In this document: positions 34,179 through 43,147 of the stretch, in pieces
Numbering within the stretch: position 1 is the stretch's first letter
Layout of the letters: each line of letters opens with the position of its first letter
From: Rhodococcus sp. 06-235-1A
GTDB taxonomy: Bacteria; Actinomycetota; Actinomycetes; Mycobacteriales; Mycobacteriaceae
Length of the DNA stretch: 64,000 nucleotides
Direction: 5' to 3'
NCBI RefSeq assembly: GCF_002258785.1
Contig: NZ_NOYI01000024.1
Coordinates: 124,001 to 188,000 of the forward strand
The notes under the pieces: model-generated
Seen by the model: only the letters and a program-made list of their open reading frames with translations
Told to the model about the DNA's origin: nothing
The model's database searches: none
Made by a program: the position numbers and the translations under genes

Positions 34179-34994
34179 CTAGGTGCCCAGCCAGCCCAGT
34201 AGAGCCTCGGCTGTCGCGGCGGGTTGATCCTCCGGGAGGAAATGCGTGCCGCTACCAACGTCGACGATGGTCATCGCGCGTCCGTGGATCCGGCACCACT
34301 CGACTTCGATGTGCCCGATGACCGCACCGGGACACCCGTGCATGAGCAAGGTCGGCATCGTCTCGTCCGCGAACACCTGCTGATTGCTCGTCACGATCGA
34401 TACGACTGCCGACGGCTCCCCTGCGATCGGAATTTCACGTGCCCATTCCAGCATCGGCGCGCGCGAGGCAGGATTCACGAACGGACGACGGTAGGCATCC
34501 ATCTCGTCGGGACTCAGGGTCCTCAGAATTCCAGAGGGGAGCACGGCCTCGACGAACACGTTGTCCTCGAACACCATTCGCTCACCCACACCCGCGGTGC
34601 GCAACGCCGAGAACAGCTCCCTTGCGCCGTCGTCCAAATCGTCCCACTTATCGATGGGATGAATATGACCCTCCATCACCGCTACGCCGCACACGCGGTC
34701 CGGGTCAGCGCGGGCGAGAGCGAGGGCGATGACCGCGCCCCAGTCGTGGCCGACGAGAGTGACGTCGGACAGACTCAGTTCGTCGAGGAATTCACCGACG
34801 TGGGCAATATGGTCGACCAGACGGTAGCCGGACGACGATGCACCGGAACGACCCATTCCGACCAGGTCGACGGCAATGCAGCGATAGCCGGCAGGTGCGA
34901 CGACACCGGTCACATTGCGCCAGAGATACGACGATGTCGGGTTGCCGTGCAGAAACACCAGTTCCGGACCGTCTCCGGATTCGACGTAGTGCAT
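34179..34994 (-). CDS. Alpha/beta hydrolase, haloalkane dehalogenase-like
   Basis: 271 residues from ATG 34994. Oxyanion-hole motif FLHGNPTSSYLWRNV, nucleophile-elbow VGHDWGAVIAL where the nucleophile is Asp as in dehalogenases, a helical cap (PIDKWDDLDDGARELFSAL), and the catalytic His in VGSGTHFLPEDQPAA. HGNPTSSYLWRN plus an Asp nucleophile followed by Trp (a halide-binding position) supports dehalogenase over esterase or epoxide hydrolase, though substrate is open. Placed downstream of cbs with repeat A copy 2 between; its ribosome site overlaps the end of that hairpin. Confidence 0.82.
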   Translation of the reverse strand: MHYVESGDGPELVFLHGNPTSSYLWRNVTGVVAPAGYRCIAVDLVGMGRSGASSSGYRLVDHIAHVGEFLDELSLSDVTLVGHDWGAVIALALARADPDRVCGVAVMEGHIHPIDKWDDLDDGARELFSALRTAGVGERMVFEDNVFVEAVLPSGILRTLSPDEMDAYRRPFVNPASRAPMLEWAREIPIAGEPSAVVSIVTSNQQVFADETMPTLLMHGCPGAVIGHIEVEWCRIHGRAMTIVDVGSGTHFLPEDQPAATAEALLGWLGT

Positions 34995-35006
34995 TGGGGT
35001 CCGTCC

Positions 35007-35050
35007 TCGTGCGCGTTTTGCGTACTTCAGGGTACGCAAAACGCGCACGA
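35007..35050. repeat. Intergenic palindrome, repeat A copy 2
   Basis: Same 18-base arms as the other copies (35007-35024 and 35033-35050), extended by two further pairs, eight-base loop CTTCAGGG. Lies between the codirectional cbs stop and hydrolase start, where it could reduce readthrough or hide the hydrolase ribosome site CGAGGA. Confidence 0.85.
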
Positions 35051-35053
35051 GGG

Positions 35054-36439
35054 CTAGGCACCCTTGCTGAGGAATCCGAGCAGATCGTGGCGAGTGATGA
35101 CGCCGACGGGCTTGCCCTCCTCGACGACCATCAGCGCATCGGATTCGCCGAGTGCCTTGGTGGCGTCGGAGACGGTTTCCCCGGCACCGATCAGCGGGAA
35201 CGGCTCACTCATGTGCTTGGCGACCGGGTCGGCCAACGCTGCGCGCCCCTCGAAGACGGCGCTGAGCAGATCGCGTTCGGTGACGCTGCCGGCAACCTCG
35301 CCTGCCATGACGGGCGGTTCGGCCCCGACGACGGGCATCTGAGAGACGCCGTACTCGCGCAGAATCTCGATGGCGTCGCGCACGGTCTCCGACGGGTGAG
35401 TGTGCACCAGATCGGGCAATGCACCGGACTTTCCGCGCAGCACCTCGCCCACCGAGGTCTCGTGAGTCTTGCCGTCGAGGCGTGAACGGAGGAATCCGTA
35501 CGACGACATCCACGAATCGTTGAAGATCTTCGCCAGGTAGCCGCGTCCGCCGTCGGGGAGCAGCACGACGACCAAAGCGTCGGGACCCTCACGCTCGGCG
35601 ACCTGGATCGCGGCAACAGCGGCCATACCGCACGAGCCGCCGACCAGCAGGCCCTCCTCGCGGGCGAGGCGACGGGTCATGTCGAACGAATCGGCGTCGG
35701 ACACGGCGATGATCTCGTCCGGGATGGACGGGTCGTAGGCGGTCGGCCAGAAGTCCTCGCCGACGCCCTCGACGAGGTACGGGCGACCCGTGCCGCCCGA
35801 GTACACCGAGCCCTCCGGGTCGACGCCGATGACCTTGACCTTGCCGCCGGAGACCTCCTTGAGGTACTTGCCGGTGCCGGAGATGGTGCCGCCGGTGCCG
35901 ACGCCTGCGACGAAGTGAGTGATCTTTCCGTCGGTGTCGGCCCAGATCTCGGGCCCGGTGGTCTCGTAGTGGCTGGCCGGTCCGGCCGGGTTGGAGTACT
36001 GGTTGGGCTTCCAGGCTCCCTCGATCTCGTGCACGAGTCGATCGGAGACGCTGTAGTAGCTGTTGGGGTCCTCGGGTGCGACGGCCGTCGGGCAGACGAC
36101 GACCTCGGCTCCGTACGCGCGCAGCACGTTGCGCTTGTCCTCACCGACCTTGTCGGGGCACACGAACACACACTTGTAGCCGCGCTGCTGCGCAACGAGC
36201 GCGAGACCGACGCCGGTGTTGCCGGACGTGGGTTCGACGATGGTGCCGCCGGGCTTCAATTCTCCGGATGCCTCGGCCGCGTCGATCATCTTGACGGCGA
36301 TGCGGTCCTTGGACGAACCACCCGGGTTGAGGTACTCGATCTTGGCCGCGACCGTGCCGCCGCCGTCGCCGATGACGGTGGACAACTTCACCAACGGGGT
36401 GTTGCCGATGAGTTCGGTAATGTGCTGAGCGATGCGCAT
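35054..36439 (-). CDS. cbs: Cystathionine beta-synthase
   Basis: 461 residues from ATG 36439. N-terminal PLP domain: ELIGNTPLVKL, PLP lysine in NPGGSSKDRIAVKMI, IVEPTSGNTGVGLALVA, GVGTGGTISGTGKYLKEV. C-terminal pair of CBS domains (about 340-461; SETVRDAIEILREYGVSQMP and the ending KPVGVITRHDLLGFL). No heme-binding N-terminal extension. Makes cystathionine from homocysteine and serine (or cysteine synthase activity). Neighbour relation to metB, SGNH hydrolase and thiolase matches the mycobacterial Rv1074c-Rv1079 block. Confidence 0.94.
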   Translation of the reverse strand: MRIAQHITELIGNTPLVKLSTVIGDGGGTVAAKIEYLNPGGSSKDRIAVKMIDAAEASGELKPGGTIVEPTSGNTGVGLALVAQQRGYKCVFVCPDKVGEDKRNVLRAYGAEVVVCPTAVAPEDPNSYYSVSDRLVHEIEGAWKPNQYSNPAGPASHYETTGPEIWADTDGKITHFVAGVGTGGTISGTGKYLKEVSGGKVKVIGVDPEGSVYSGGTGRPYLVEGVGEDFWPTAYDPSIPDEIIAVSDADSFDMTRRLAREEGLLVGGSCGMAAVAAIQVAEREGPDALVVVLLPDGGRGYLAKIFNDSWMSSYGFLRSRLDGKTHETSVGEVLRGKSGALPDLVHTHPSETVRDAIEILREYGVSQMPVVGAEPPVMAGEVAGSVTERDLLSAVFEGRAALADPVAKHMSEPFPLIGAGETVSDATKALGESDALMVVEEGKPVGVITRHDLLGFLSKGA

Positions 36440-36535
36440 CGCTCCATCTTCCCAGATGCAGGTAATCGACTCGCGGTCACGGCCGTCGACACCCGCATAC
36501 GATGGTGTGGACGGCATGAGGAGAGGGATCGATCT

Positions 36536-37549
36536 GTGACGGCAGGCGGATGGCGTACCGCTGCGAAAGCGAGCGCCGCGACAGTGCTGGCAGGCTCCGG
36601 AGCAGGGACGGCGTCCTGGGCCGCCTACCGACATCTGATGGGGCAGGCCGCCGCGGCCCGCGGCGTCATCGGGCGTACCACCGCCAAGCCACCGGAGGCG
36701 GACGGCGTCTACACCGCGGGCTGCGCGGCCCCGGAACGGTGGCGACTGGGAAGTTCAGCAGATATTCATCTGATGATCTTCGGCGACTCCACGGCCGCGG
36801 GAGTGGGCTGCGTCGTCGCCGACGAAGTCCCGGGCGTACTACTCGCCCGCGGCCTGGCCGAGGAAACCGGACAACGAATCCGATTGAGTACCAAAGCAAT
36901 TGCCGGTGCCACTTCCAAGGGCCTCGAAGGCCAGGTCGATGCCATGTTCGTCGCGGGTCCGCCGCCCGACGCTGCGGTCATCTTCATCGGCGCGAACGAC
37001 GTCACCAAGAAGTTCTCCATCCCGGCTTCGGCGGCGCGGCTCGGCGATGCGGTGGAGCGACTGACAGCCAAGGGCTGCGTCGTCGCGGTGGGAACATGTC
37101 CGGACCTCGGTGTCGTGACGGCCATTCCACAACCCCTGCGTACCGTCGTCCGCAATTGGGGTCGACGCCTCGCACACGCCCAGACGGCCAGGACTCTCAG
37201 CGCAGGCGGCCATCCGGTCGCTCTGGCGGATCTACTGGCACCCGAATTCCTGGCGGCCCCCGACACCATGTTCTCGGCCGACCGCTTCCACCCGTCGGCC
37301 GCCGGGTACGAGCTTGCCGCACAGCAGATTCTGCCGGTGCTCGCGTCCGCACTCGGTGTGTGGCACGGCGGTCCACTACCTGAGCTGCCGACGGTGTCCG
37401 CAGCCGTCGAATCGCGCAAGGCCATCCCCCGCGCCACCGCTGCACTCGACCGCTTCCTGCGCAGAAGAACCGCCGAGCTCGACGCCGAGATCGTCACGGC
37501 GTCGGAGGATCTCGTACGTCGTGGCGGCGGCGGTCGGGCGGGGTTGTAA
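36536..37549 (+). CDS. SGNH/GDSL hydrolase
   Basis: 337 residues from GTG 36536 with GGAGAGGG about eight bases upstream. N-terminal helix that could be a membrane anchor (ASAATVLAGSGAGTASWAAY). Block I IFGDSTAAGVGC, block III FIGANDVTKK, block V ADRFHPSAAGYELAA, giving Ser, Asn, Asp and His of the SGNH set. Probably a lipid or acetyl esterase acting at the cell envelope. Equivalent by position to mycobacterial Rv1075c. Divergent from cbs. Confidence 0.87.
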   Translation: MTAGGWRTAAKASAATVLAGSGAGTASWAAYRHLMGQAAAARGVIGRTTAKPPEADGVYTAGCAAPERWRLGSSADIHLMIFGDSTAAGVGCVVADEVPGVLLARGLAEETGQRIRLSTKAIAGATSKGLEGQVDAMFVAGPPPDAAVIFIGANDVTKKFSIPASAARLGDAVERLTAKGCVVAVGTCPDLGVVTAIPQPLRTVVRNWGRRLAHAQTARTLSAGGHPVALADLLAPEFLAAPDTMFSADRFHPSAAGYELAAQQILPVLASALGVWHGGPLPELPTVSAAVESRKAIPRATAALDRFLRRRTAELDAEIVTASEDLVRRGGGGRAGL

Positions 37550-37620
37550 GTTCGGTCAGGAGACATCGCCTACTCGGCGGTAACAGAGCAGGTAAGCAGT
37601 ATCGATTCGAAGGAGATCTC

Positions 37621-38841
37621 ATGCCAGAGGCAGTCATCGTCGCCACCGCGCGCTCACCGATCGGCAGGGCGATGAAGGGGTCGCTCAAGGACATTCGTCC
37701 CGACGACCTCACCGCTCAGATGGTCGCCGCTGCGCTGGCCAAGGTGCCCTCGCTCGACCCCAAGGACATCGACGACCTGCTCTTGGGCTGCGGTCTGCCC
37801 GGCGGCATGCAGGGCAACAACCTCGCTCGCATCGTCGCAGTGCAGCTCGGCTACGACTCCCTGCCCGGAACGACGATCACGCGCTACTGTTCGTCCTCGC
37901 TGCAGACCACCCGCATGGCGCTGCACGCCATCAAGGCCGGAGAAGGTGACGTGTTCATCTCCGCCGGTGTCGAGAGCGTGTCGAGCTTCATCCACGGCAG
38001 CTCCGACTCGCTTCCGGAAAGCCACAACCCGATCTTCGCCGACGCCGAGGCCCGCACCAAGAAGGCACAGGAAGAGGGCGCGGACAGCTGGACCGATCCC
38101 CGCGAGAACGGCGAACTCCCCGACGCGTACATCGCGATGGGCCAGACGGCAGAGAACGTCGCGCTGCTCACCGGCATCACCCGCGAGGATCAGGACCACT
38201 GGGGCGTCCGCAGCCAGAACCGCGCCGAGGAAGCCATCAACGCAGGCTTCTTCGAGCGAGAGATCACCCCGGTGACCCTGCCCGACGGCACCGTCGTCAA
38301 CACCGACGACGGCCCTCGCGCCGGCACCACGTACGAGAAGATCAGCCAGCTCAAGCCGGTCTTCCGACCCAACGGCACCATCACCGCAGGCAACGCGTGC
38401 CCGCTCAACGACGGTGCAGCGGCGCTGGTCATCATGAGCGACACCAAGGCCAAGGAACTGGGCCTGACGCCGTTGGCGCGCATCGTCTCCACCGGAGTCA
38501 CCGGCACGTCTCCGGAGATCATGGGCCTCGGACCGATCGAGGCCACCCGCAAGGCGCTGAAGATCGCGGGCATGTCGATCTCCGACATCGACCTGTTCGA
38601 GATCAACGAGGCCTTCGCGGTACAGGTCCTCGGATCGGCGCGCGACCTCGGCATCGAGGAGGACAAGCTCAACGTCTCCGGCGGTGCCATCGCGATCGGC
38701 CACCCCTTCGGCATGACCGGTGCGCGCATCACCACCACGCTGCTGAACAACCTGACAACACAGGACAAGACGTTCGGTGTCGAGACCATGTGCGTCGGCG
38801 GCGGCATGGGTATGGCCATGGTGCTCGAACGCCTCAGCTGA
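37621..38841 (+). CDS. Acetyl-CoA acetyltransferase (thiolase)
   Basis: 406 residues, ribosome site AAGGAGATCTC before ATG. Active-site cysteine in TRYCSSSLQTTRMA, substrate loop NEAFAVQVLG, His in AIGHPFGMTG, and second cysteine in METMCVGGGMGMA. Degradative or biosynthetic thiolase of the FadA/FadA3 kind by position next to the SGNH hydrolase and cbs. Ends in a strong two-way terminator. Confidence 0.93.
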   Translation: MPEAVIVATARSPIGRAMKGSLKDIRPDDLTAQMVAAALAKVPSLDPKDIDDLLLGCGLPGGMQGNNLARIVAVQLGYDSLPGTTITRYCSSSLQTTRMALHAIKAGEGDVFISAGVESVSSFIHGSSDSLPESHNPIFADAEARTKKAQEEGADSWTDPRENGELPDAYIAMGQTAENVALLTGITREDQDHWGVRSQNRAEEAINAGFFEREITPVTLPDGTVVNTDDGPRAGTTYEKISQLKPVFRPNGTITAGNACPLNDGAAALVIMSDTKAKELGLTPLARIVSTGVTGTSPEIMGLGPIEATRKALKIAGMSISDIDLFEINEAFAVQVLGSARDLGIEEDKLNVSGGAIAIGHPFGMTGARITTTLLNNLTTQDKTFGVETMCVGGGMGMAMVLERLS

Positions 38842-38860
38842 CCTGACTGCTACAGACGAA

Positions 38861-38897
38861 AAGAGCCCCGCCCTCCGAAAGGAGTGGCGGGGCTCTT
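38861..38897. terminator. Bidirectional terminator
   Basis: Stem AAGAGCCCCGCC (38861-38872) with GGCGGGGCTCTT (38886-38897), continued inward by CTCC/GGAG around a GAAA tetraloop. Lies between the convergent thiolase and BI-1 genes; A-rich on the left side gives a U-run for minus-strand transcripts. Confidence 0.9.
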
Positions 38898-38907
38898 CGC
38901 GTGAGTA

Positions 38908-39753
38908 CTAGTCGTTGTTGAAGTAGCTCAGCAGACGCAGGATCTCGATGTACAGCCACACCAGGGTGATGGTCAGACCGAGGGCGACGCCCCAGGCTGC
39001 CTTCTCCGGTGCCTGTGCGCGGATCAGCTGATCGGCCTGGTCGAAATCCAGCAGGAAGCTGAACGCCGCGATGCCGATGCAGACGAGGCTGAAGATGATG
39101 GCGATGGGTCCGCCGTCACGCAGCCCCAGTCCACCGTCCATGAAGAAGCCGGCAACCAGGTTGCCGAGCATCAGGACGACGACTCCGATGAGGGCACCGA
39201 CGACCATACGGGTCAAGCGCGGGGTGACGCGGATGGCACCGGTCTTGTAGACGATCAGCATGCCGAAGAACACGCCGAACGTGCCGAGGACGGCCTGGGA
39301 GATGAGTGTCCCCGCTCCGACTCCCTGGATGGGGAAGGTGAACAGGAAGGACAGTGCTCCGAGGAAGATGCCCTCGGCCGCCGCGTAAGCGAGAACGATC
39401 GCCTTGTTGTCCATCTTGCGACCGAACGTGGCGAACATGACCAGACCGAAGCCGATCAGGCCACCGCCGATGACGAACGGCACGGCCAGGTCGTTGTTGT
39501 TCTGGACGAGCAGGTACGAGATGATCGCCGTGACGCTCAGCACACCGAGGGTGATGCCGGTCTTGGTGACGACGTCGTCGATGGTCATGGCCCGCTGCGC
39601 GGGCTGCGTGGTGTACGGATCGGCCTGCGTTCCGGGATGCTGGCCGAAGGTTGCGGCCTGCGAGGCTCCAGCCGTCGCAGATCCGAATGTGGCATAGCCG
39701 CCGCCCTGCTGCTTGGGCAGGTTGCGGAACACCGGGTTGCTGGAGGTGCGCAC
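38908..39753 (-). CDS. Bax inhibitor-1/YccA family membrane protein
   Basis: 281 residues from GTG 39753 with GGGAAGAG upstream. A ~60-residue soluble N-terminus (VFRNLPKQQGGGYATFG) is followed by seven hydrophobic segments, with the family's C-terminal pattern LLDFDQADQLI and WLYIEILRLLSYF. BI-1 family members are pH-gated calcium-leak channels or stress proteins; the role in actinobacteria is not known. Confidence 0.9.
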   Translation of the reverse strand: MRTSSNPVFRNLPKQQGGGYATFGSATAGASQAATFGQHPGTQADPYTTQPAQRAMTIDDVVTKTGITLGVLSVTAIISYLLVQNNNDLAVPFVIGGGLIGFGLVMFATFGRKMDNKAIVLAYAAAEGIFLGALSFLFTFPIQGVGAGTLISQAVLGTFGVFFGMLIVYKTGAIRVTPRLTRMVVGALIGVVVLMLGNLVAGFFMDGGLGLRDGGPIAIIFSLVCIGIAAFSFLLDFDQADQLIRAQAPEKAAWGVALGLTITLVWLYIEILRLLSYFNND

Positions 39754-39950
39754 CGTGTCTCTTCCCTTCGTAAGTTCTGATCCCCACCGGGGATCTCCCC
39801 GTCGGTCACCAGTAGAACGTCTGACATCCGGACAAAAGTTCCCAAGCGGAGAACTTCTACGACGGACAAAACGGACTCTACCGGGTAGGGGCTCGACACG
39901 CGGAGACGACTGCGTGTGTGACACCGAATCGAAACGGGCACTATGAGGAA

Positions 39951-40376
39951 ATGGCAATCGAAGACGGACCCGACCAGACCTTGGACCCCAGCGAAAGCGT
40001 CGACTCCGACGAGGTGCGCAACGATGACGGTGACACCGTGGTCGATCCTCCCGATCACTGGAGCGAGGCCAACAGCTTCGGCACCACGGCCCGCGAGGCC
40101 GCCGTGGGCGAGAGTCTGGATCTCAAGCTCAGCGAGGAAGAACCCGACATCGCCGTCGAGGACGATCTCGACCGCCCGATCACCGAGACCCCGGACGACG
40201 AGCTGACCGAGGAACTGGTCGACCACGTCATCGAGGAGTCGGACGAGGACCCCGACGTCGACTACGCGGAAGGCCAGCGCCAGGCCGAGATCGTCGAGGG
40301 CACTCTCGTCGAGGATCTCGGACGCAACCGGGGTCAGATCGACGGCACACCCGAGGACGGCGGCCCGGTCACCTGA
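39951..40376 (+). CDS. Acidic DUF5709 protein
   Basis: About 141 residues from ATG 39951; a GTG at 39918 would add eleven residues, and neither has a clear ribosome site. Highly acidic throughout, with the family core FGTTAREAAVGESLDLKLSEEEPDI. Cytosolic, no predicted membrane or enzyme motif. DUF5709 is a short actinobacterial family of unknown function. Divergent from BI-1 and convergent with the methyltransferase gene (four-base gap). Confidence 0.82.
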   Translation: MAIEDGPDQTLDPSESVDSDEVRNDDGDTVVDPPDHWSEANSFGTTAREAAVGESLDLKLSEEEPDIAVEDDLDRPITETPDDELTEELVDHVIEESDEDPDVDYAEGQRQAEIVEGTLVEDLGRNRGQIDGTPEDGGPVT

Positions 40377-40380
40377 CCGC

Positions 40381-41508
40381 CTACCGTTGCTCGCTCGGAC
40401 GTACCGAGCGAGCGACGGTGAACTTGCCGTTCTTTCCCATGAGATCGGTGGGGCCGACCGCGTCCGCCAGTTCGCGCCGATAGTTCAGATGAGTGTTGAA
40501 CACCGTCCACATCTGTCCGCCCGGCCGCAGCACTCGACCCGCCGCCGAGAACAGCTTGCTTGCGCCTCCCGTGTGCACCGCTGTGCCCTCGTGGAACGGC
40601 GGGTTGCACACCACCAGATCGACCGATTCGGACTCGAAAGTCGACATGGCGTCGTCGATCGTCACCGAGATACGCGCTCCGTTCGCCTCCGCCGTGGCCG
40701 CCGCCGACGCGATCGCTGCGGACGATCGGTCGGTGGCGATCACCTCGAGATCGGGCCTGGTTCGGGCCAGCTCGGTGGCCAAAATCCCTGTGCCACAACC
40801 CAAGTCGACGGCTACTCGGGCTCGTGGGAGCATCTTCGGAACGAACCCGAGTAGATACCTGGTCCCGATGTCGAGACCTGCACCCGCGAACACCGCCCCG
40901 TGCGCCACCACCGTCAGATCCAGGTCGGCAATTCGCTTGCTCACCGGATACGTCATGCCCGACGCCACCGCCCCGGTTGCGGTGAGCACTCGGGCCTTCT
41001 GCCGGCCGCGGCCGGCCGTGACCGTCTCGAACGATCGTCGCAGGACCTCGTTCATGGCGGGGGTCATGTGCTTGTCGCGGCCCCCGGCAAGGACGACGAC
41101 ATCCGCCGACGCGTGCGCGGCGGTGTGCTCGGCGATCTCGGTGAGTTCGGCCAAGCCCCGCGGCAGCTGCATCAGCACCACGCCGACGCCGTCGAGCAGG
41201 TCGGCTCCGAGTGCGTGCTGGGTGTACGAGCCGGTCATGGCAACCCGCGCAGCGTTCAGCTCCAGCGCCCGCACGCCCGTCACGGCGTCCTGATGGACTC
41301 GCACGTTCGTGAACCCGAGCCCGACGGCACCGAGGGTGAGAGCCCCGTATCGGTCGCCGATCACCGCGATGGGTGCCGTTCTGTCGATTCCCGAACGCTC
41401 GTCGACGGTATCGAGGACGAGACGGTCTGCAGCGTCGACGGCATGAAGGTTGGGTGCCTCGGCGTCGGGCTCGCGGCGCAGGGCGTCGAACAGGGATTCA
41501 TCGGGCAC
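40381..41508 (-). CDS. RlmG/RsmC-type rRNA guanine-N2 methyltransferase
   Basis: 375 residues. Two methyltransferase-like halves: a degenerate N-terminal one (IAVIGDRYGALTLGAVGLGF) and an active C-terminal one with motif I VAVDLGCGTGILATELA and the catalytic LVVCNPPFHEG (NPPF). This is the layout of RlmG and RsmC, which methylate guanine N2 in 23S or 16S rRNA. Which of the two it is cannot be decided here. Its start lies near repeat A copy 3. Confidence 0.85.
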   Translation of the reverse strand: MPDESLFDALRREPDAEAPNLHAVDAADRLVLDTVDERSGIDRTAPIAVIGDRYGALTLGAVGLGFTNVRVHQDAVTGVRALELNAARVAMTGSYTQHALGADLLDGVGVVLMQLPRGLAELTEIAEHTAAHASADVVVLAGGRDKHMTPAMNEVLRRSFETVTAGRGRQKARVLTATGAVASGMTYPVSKRIADLDLTVVAHGAVFAGAGLDIGTRYLLGFVPKMLPRARVAVDLGCGTGILATELARTRPDLEVIATDRSSAAIASAAATAEANGARISVTIDDAMSTFESESVDLVVCNPPFHEGTAVHTGGASKLFSAAGRVLRPGGQMWTVFNTHLNYRRELADAVGPTDLMGKNGKFTVARSVRPSEQR

Positions 41509-41570
41509 TCGAGCAGTATCCCACCCGGCTGCATGTGAACTTTCGCAGTCGTTCCGCAGGCTCCACCCCG

Positions 41571-41614
41571 TCGTGCGCGTTTTGCGTAGGTGGACCTACG
41601 CAAAACGCGCACGA
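41571..41614. repeat. Intergenic palindrome, repeat A copy 3
   Basis: Same 18-base arms (41571-41588 and 41597-41614) with an eight-base centre GGTGGACC that itself pairs, extending the stem. Lies upstream of the methyltransferase gene and of a small divergent frame. Confidence 0.85.
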
Positions 41615-41684
41615 GGGGATGCGGGTCCCAGCAGAGCCAGCGCGGCGAGTGGCTATTGCGGTCGATCAGGGGCATGCTCGGGGA

Positions 41685-41807
41685 ATGGAACACAAAGACA
41701 AGAACGAGGCGCTCTTCAGCCATCCCGACGACGCATCGACCGATGCGCACGCCGAGGCTTCGAAGCCTGCCGTCTACACCGCCCTCTTCAGCGGCGCCAA
41801 CGAATAG
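41685..41807 (+). CDS. Small hypothetical protein (40 aa)
   Basis: 40 residues, beginning MEHKDKNEALFSHPDDAS and ending YTALFSGANE. Charged and soluble, no cysteine. AGGGG lies about ten bases upstream of ATG. The composition is protein-like and the frame ends four bases before the convergent peroxiredoxin stop. No known family recognised; it may be a real small gene. Confidence 0.5.
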   Translation: MEHKDKNEALFSHPDDASTDAHAEASKPAVYTALFSGANE

Positions 41808-41810
41808 CCC

Positions 41811-42335
41811 TCACGACAGGTAGCGCAGGTACTCCAGAGCCTTGGTGGCATGGACATGACCGCGTTCGCTCTGCACCACCATCCGCACCACTCGGTGCCG
41901 ATCTATCACGAATGTCGTCCGCTTCACGGACAGCAACTGCCGCAGTAAACCACGGTTGGCCGCATGCGCCCGCCCGCGTTCGAGCTCACGAAGCCGACGC
42001 CGCCGGGTGAACCACCCACCTCGCCGTACTCCGAATTGCTCCGCAACCGCCCCGTCGGAATCCGACAGCAACGGAAAGTCGAAGGACCTCTGCAGCGCGA
42101 AATGCTGATTCTTGTCGCGGGTGTCGGTGCTGATCCCTACTCGCCGCGCACCGAATCTGCTGAATTCTGTTCCGAGGTCCCGGAAATGGCAGGCCTCGGC
42201 GGTGCAGATGGGACTGTTGGCCGCCGGATAGAAGAACAGCACCACCGGGCCCGATGCCGTCAGCTCGGAGAGCGCACGGGATTCACCCGAATGATCGGGG
42301 AGCTCGAAATCCGGGGCCGTCTGTCCGATTCGCAT
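41811..42335 (-). CDS. Peroxiredoxin (BCP/PrxQ-like)
   Basis: 174 residues. AhpC/TSA fold: QTAPDFELPDHSG, then peroxidatic Cys44 in ANSPICTAEACHFRDLG and a second cysteine at 49, the PrxQ/BCP arrangement. The usual T-P-G-C becomes S-P-I-C. Between FGVRRGGWF and VKRTTFVIDRHR lies an Arg-rich insert (RRRRLRELERGRAHAANRG) not usual for BCP. Reduces peroxides with thiols. Convergent with the 40-residue frame. Confidence 0.85.
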   Translation of the reverse strand: MRIGQTAPDFELPDHSGESRALSELTASGPVVLFFYPAANSPICTAEACHFRDLGTEFSRFGARRVGISTDTRDKNQHFALQRSFDFPLLSDSDGAVAEQFGVRRGGWFTRRRRLRELERGRAHAANRGLLRQLLSVKRTTFVIDRHRVVRMVVQSERGHVHATKALEYLRYLS

Positions 42336-42351
42336 GGGGCGAGGCTACCGC

Positions 42352-43122
42352 TCACTCCTCCACGAGGGAGGCGGTCAGTCGACGACGCAACGCCCCATCG
42401 ATTCCCAAATGCGTCAGATATCCGTCGAACGATCCGTGGTTCGACTCCATCGCGGCCCATCCGTGCTCCAGGTAGGAGGCACGGACGCCCAGTATCGCCT
42501 CGGTGGGTCGGACCTCCGCGTCGGCCGCTCCCACCCAGGTTCGACGGACATGTGCGAGTAGGGGCTCGATCCCGTCGTTGCTGCGTAGGTAGTCCGCGAC
42601 GATGTCGTCCTCGCCGACACCGGCCGCCCGCAACACCGTCGCAACGGTCCACCCTGCGCGGTCCTTGCCTGCAGCGCAGTGCACCAGAACGCCACCGCGC
42701 CTCTCGACTACTGCGTCGACCACACGCTTGATCGCGTGCGATGCACCGTCGAGGGCCGAGAAGGACGCGTAAGCCCGCATCATGTATTCCACTTGGCTCT
42801 GCTCGTCCTGCATGGGTGCTTCGTGTGGGGCGCGCACGGCTCGAACGCTCTCGAAGGGAACCGAGATCGACTCCACGCCCGGGGGAACTCGGTCTGCACC
42901 ACTTCGATCGATCTCCGAACCGCTACGGAAATCGAACACCGTGCGGATCCCGAAGTCGCCGACAGAACGCCGGCCGGTCTCGGACAGCGCGCTCAATTCG
43001 GATGCGCGATAGAACAAACCGGGCCGAACCGTCGCCCCGTCCGTGGTTCGCACACCACCGAGGTCGCGGAAGTTCCACGCTCCGTCGAGAGCGAATTGAT
43101 CGTGTACTCGGGCGTCGGGCAT
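42352..43122 (-). CDS. Tyrosine/lipid phosphatase of the PtpB type
   Basis: 256 residues. N-terminal NFRDLGGVRTTDGATVRPG, the P-loop LVHCAAGKDRAGW with catalytic Cys149 and Arg155, and a helical lid region (about 90-140). Mycobacterial PtpB has HCFAGKDRTGF; here T is A after the arginine. Such enzymes are dual protein/phosphoinositide phosphatases. No signal peptide seen. Sixteen bases from the peroxiredoxin start, so the two may share a transcript. Confidence 0.87.
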   Translation of the reverse strand: MPDARVHDQFALDGAWNFRDLGGVRTTDGATVRPGLFYRASELSALSETGRRSVGDFGIRTVFDFRSGSEIDRSGADRVPPGVESISVPFESVRAVRAPHEAPMQDEQSQVEYMMRAYASFSALDGASHAIKRVVDAVVERRGGVLVHCAAGKDRAGWTVATVLRAAGVGEDDIVADYLRSNDGIEPLLAHVRRTWVGAADAEVRPTEAILGVRASYLEHGWAAMESNHGSFDGYLTHLGIDGALRRRLTASLVEE

Positions 43123-43147
43123 GGACTCGAGCCTATCGAAGGTGGTG

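Noticed and set aside
39880..39895. CTACCGGGTAG near the BI-1/DUF5709 promoters as a third copy of the mno operator
   Set aside because: The centre is shorter and the flanks differ; it probably reflects chance in GC-rich DNA or a promoter element of its own.
34132..41614. The three palindromes as a CRISPR array
   Set aside because: They are kilobases apart with genes between them, without regular spacers or cas genes.
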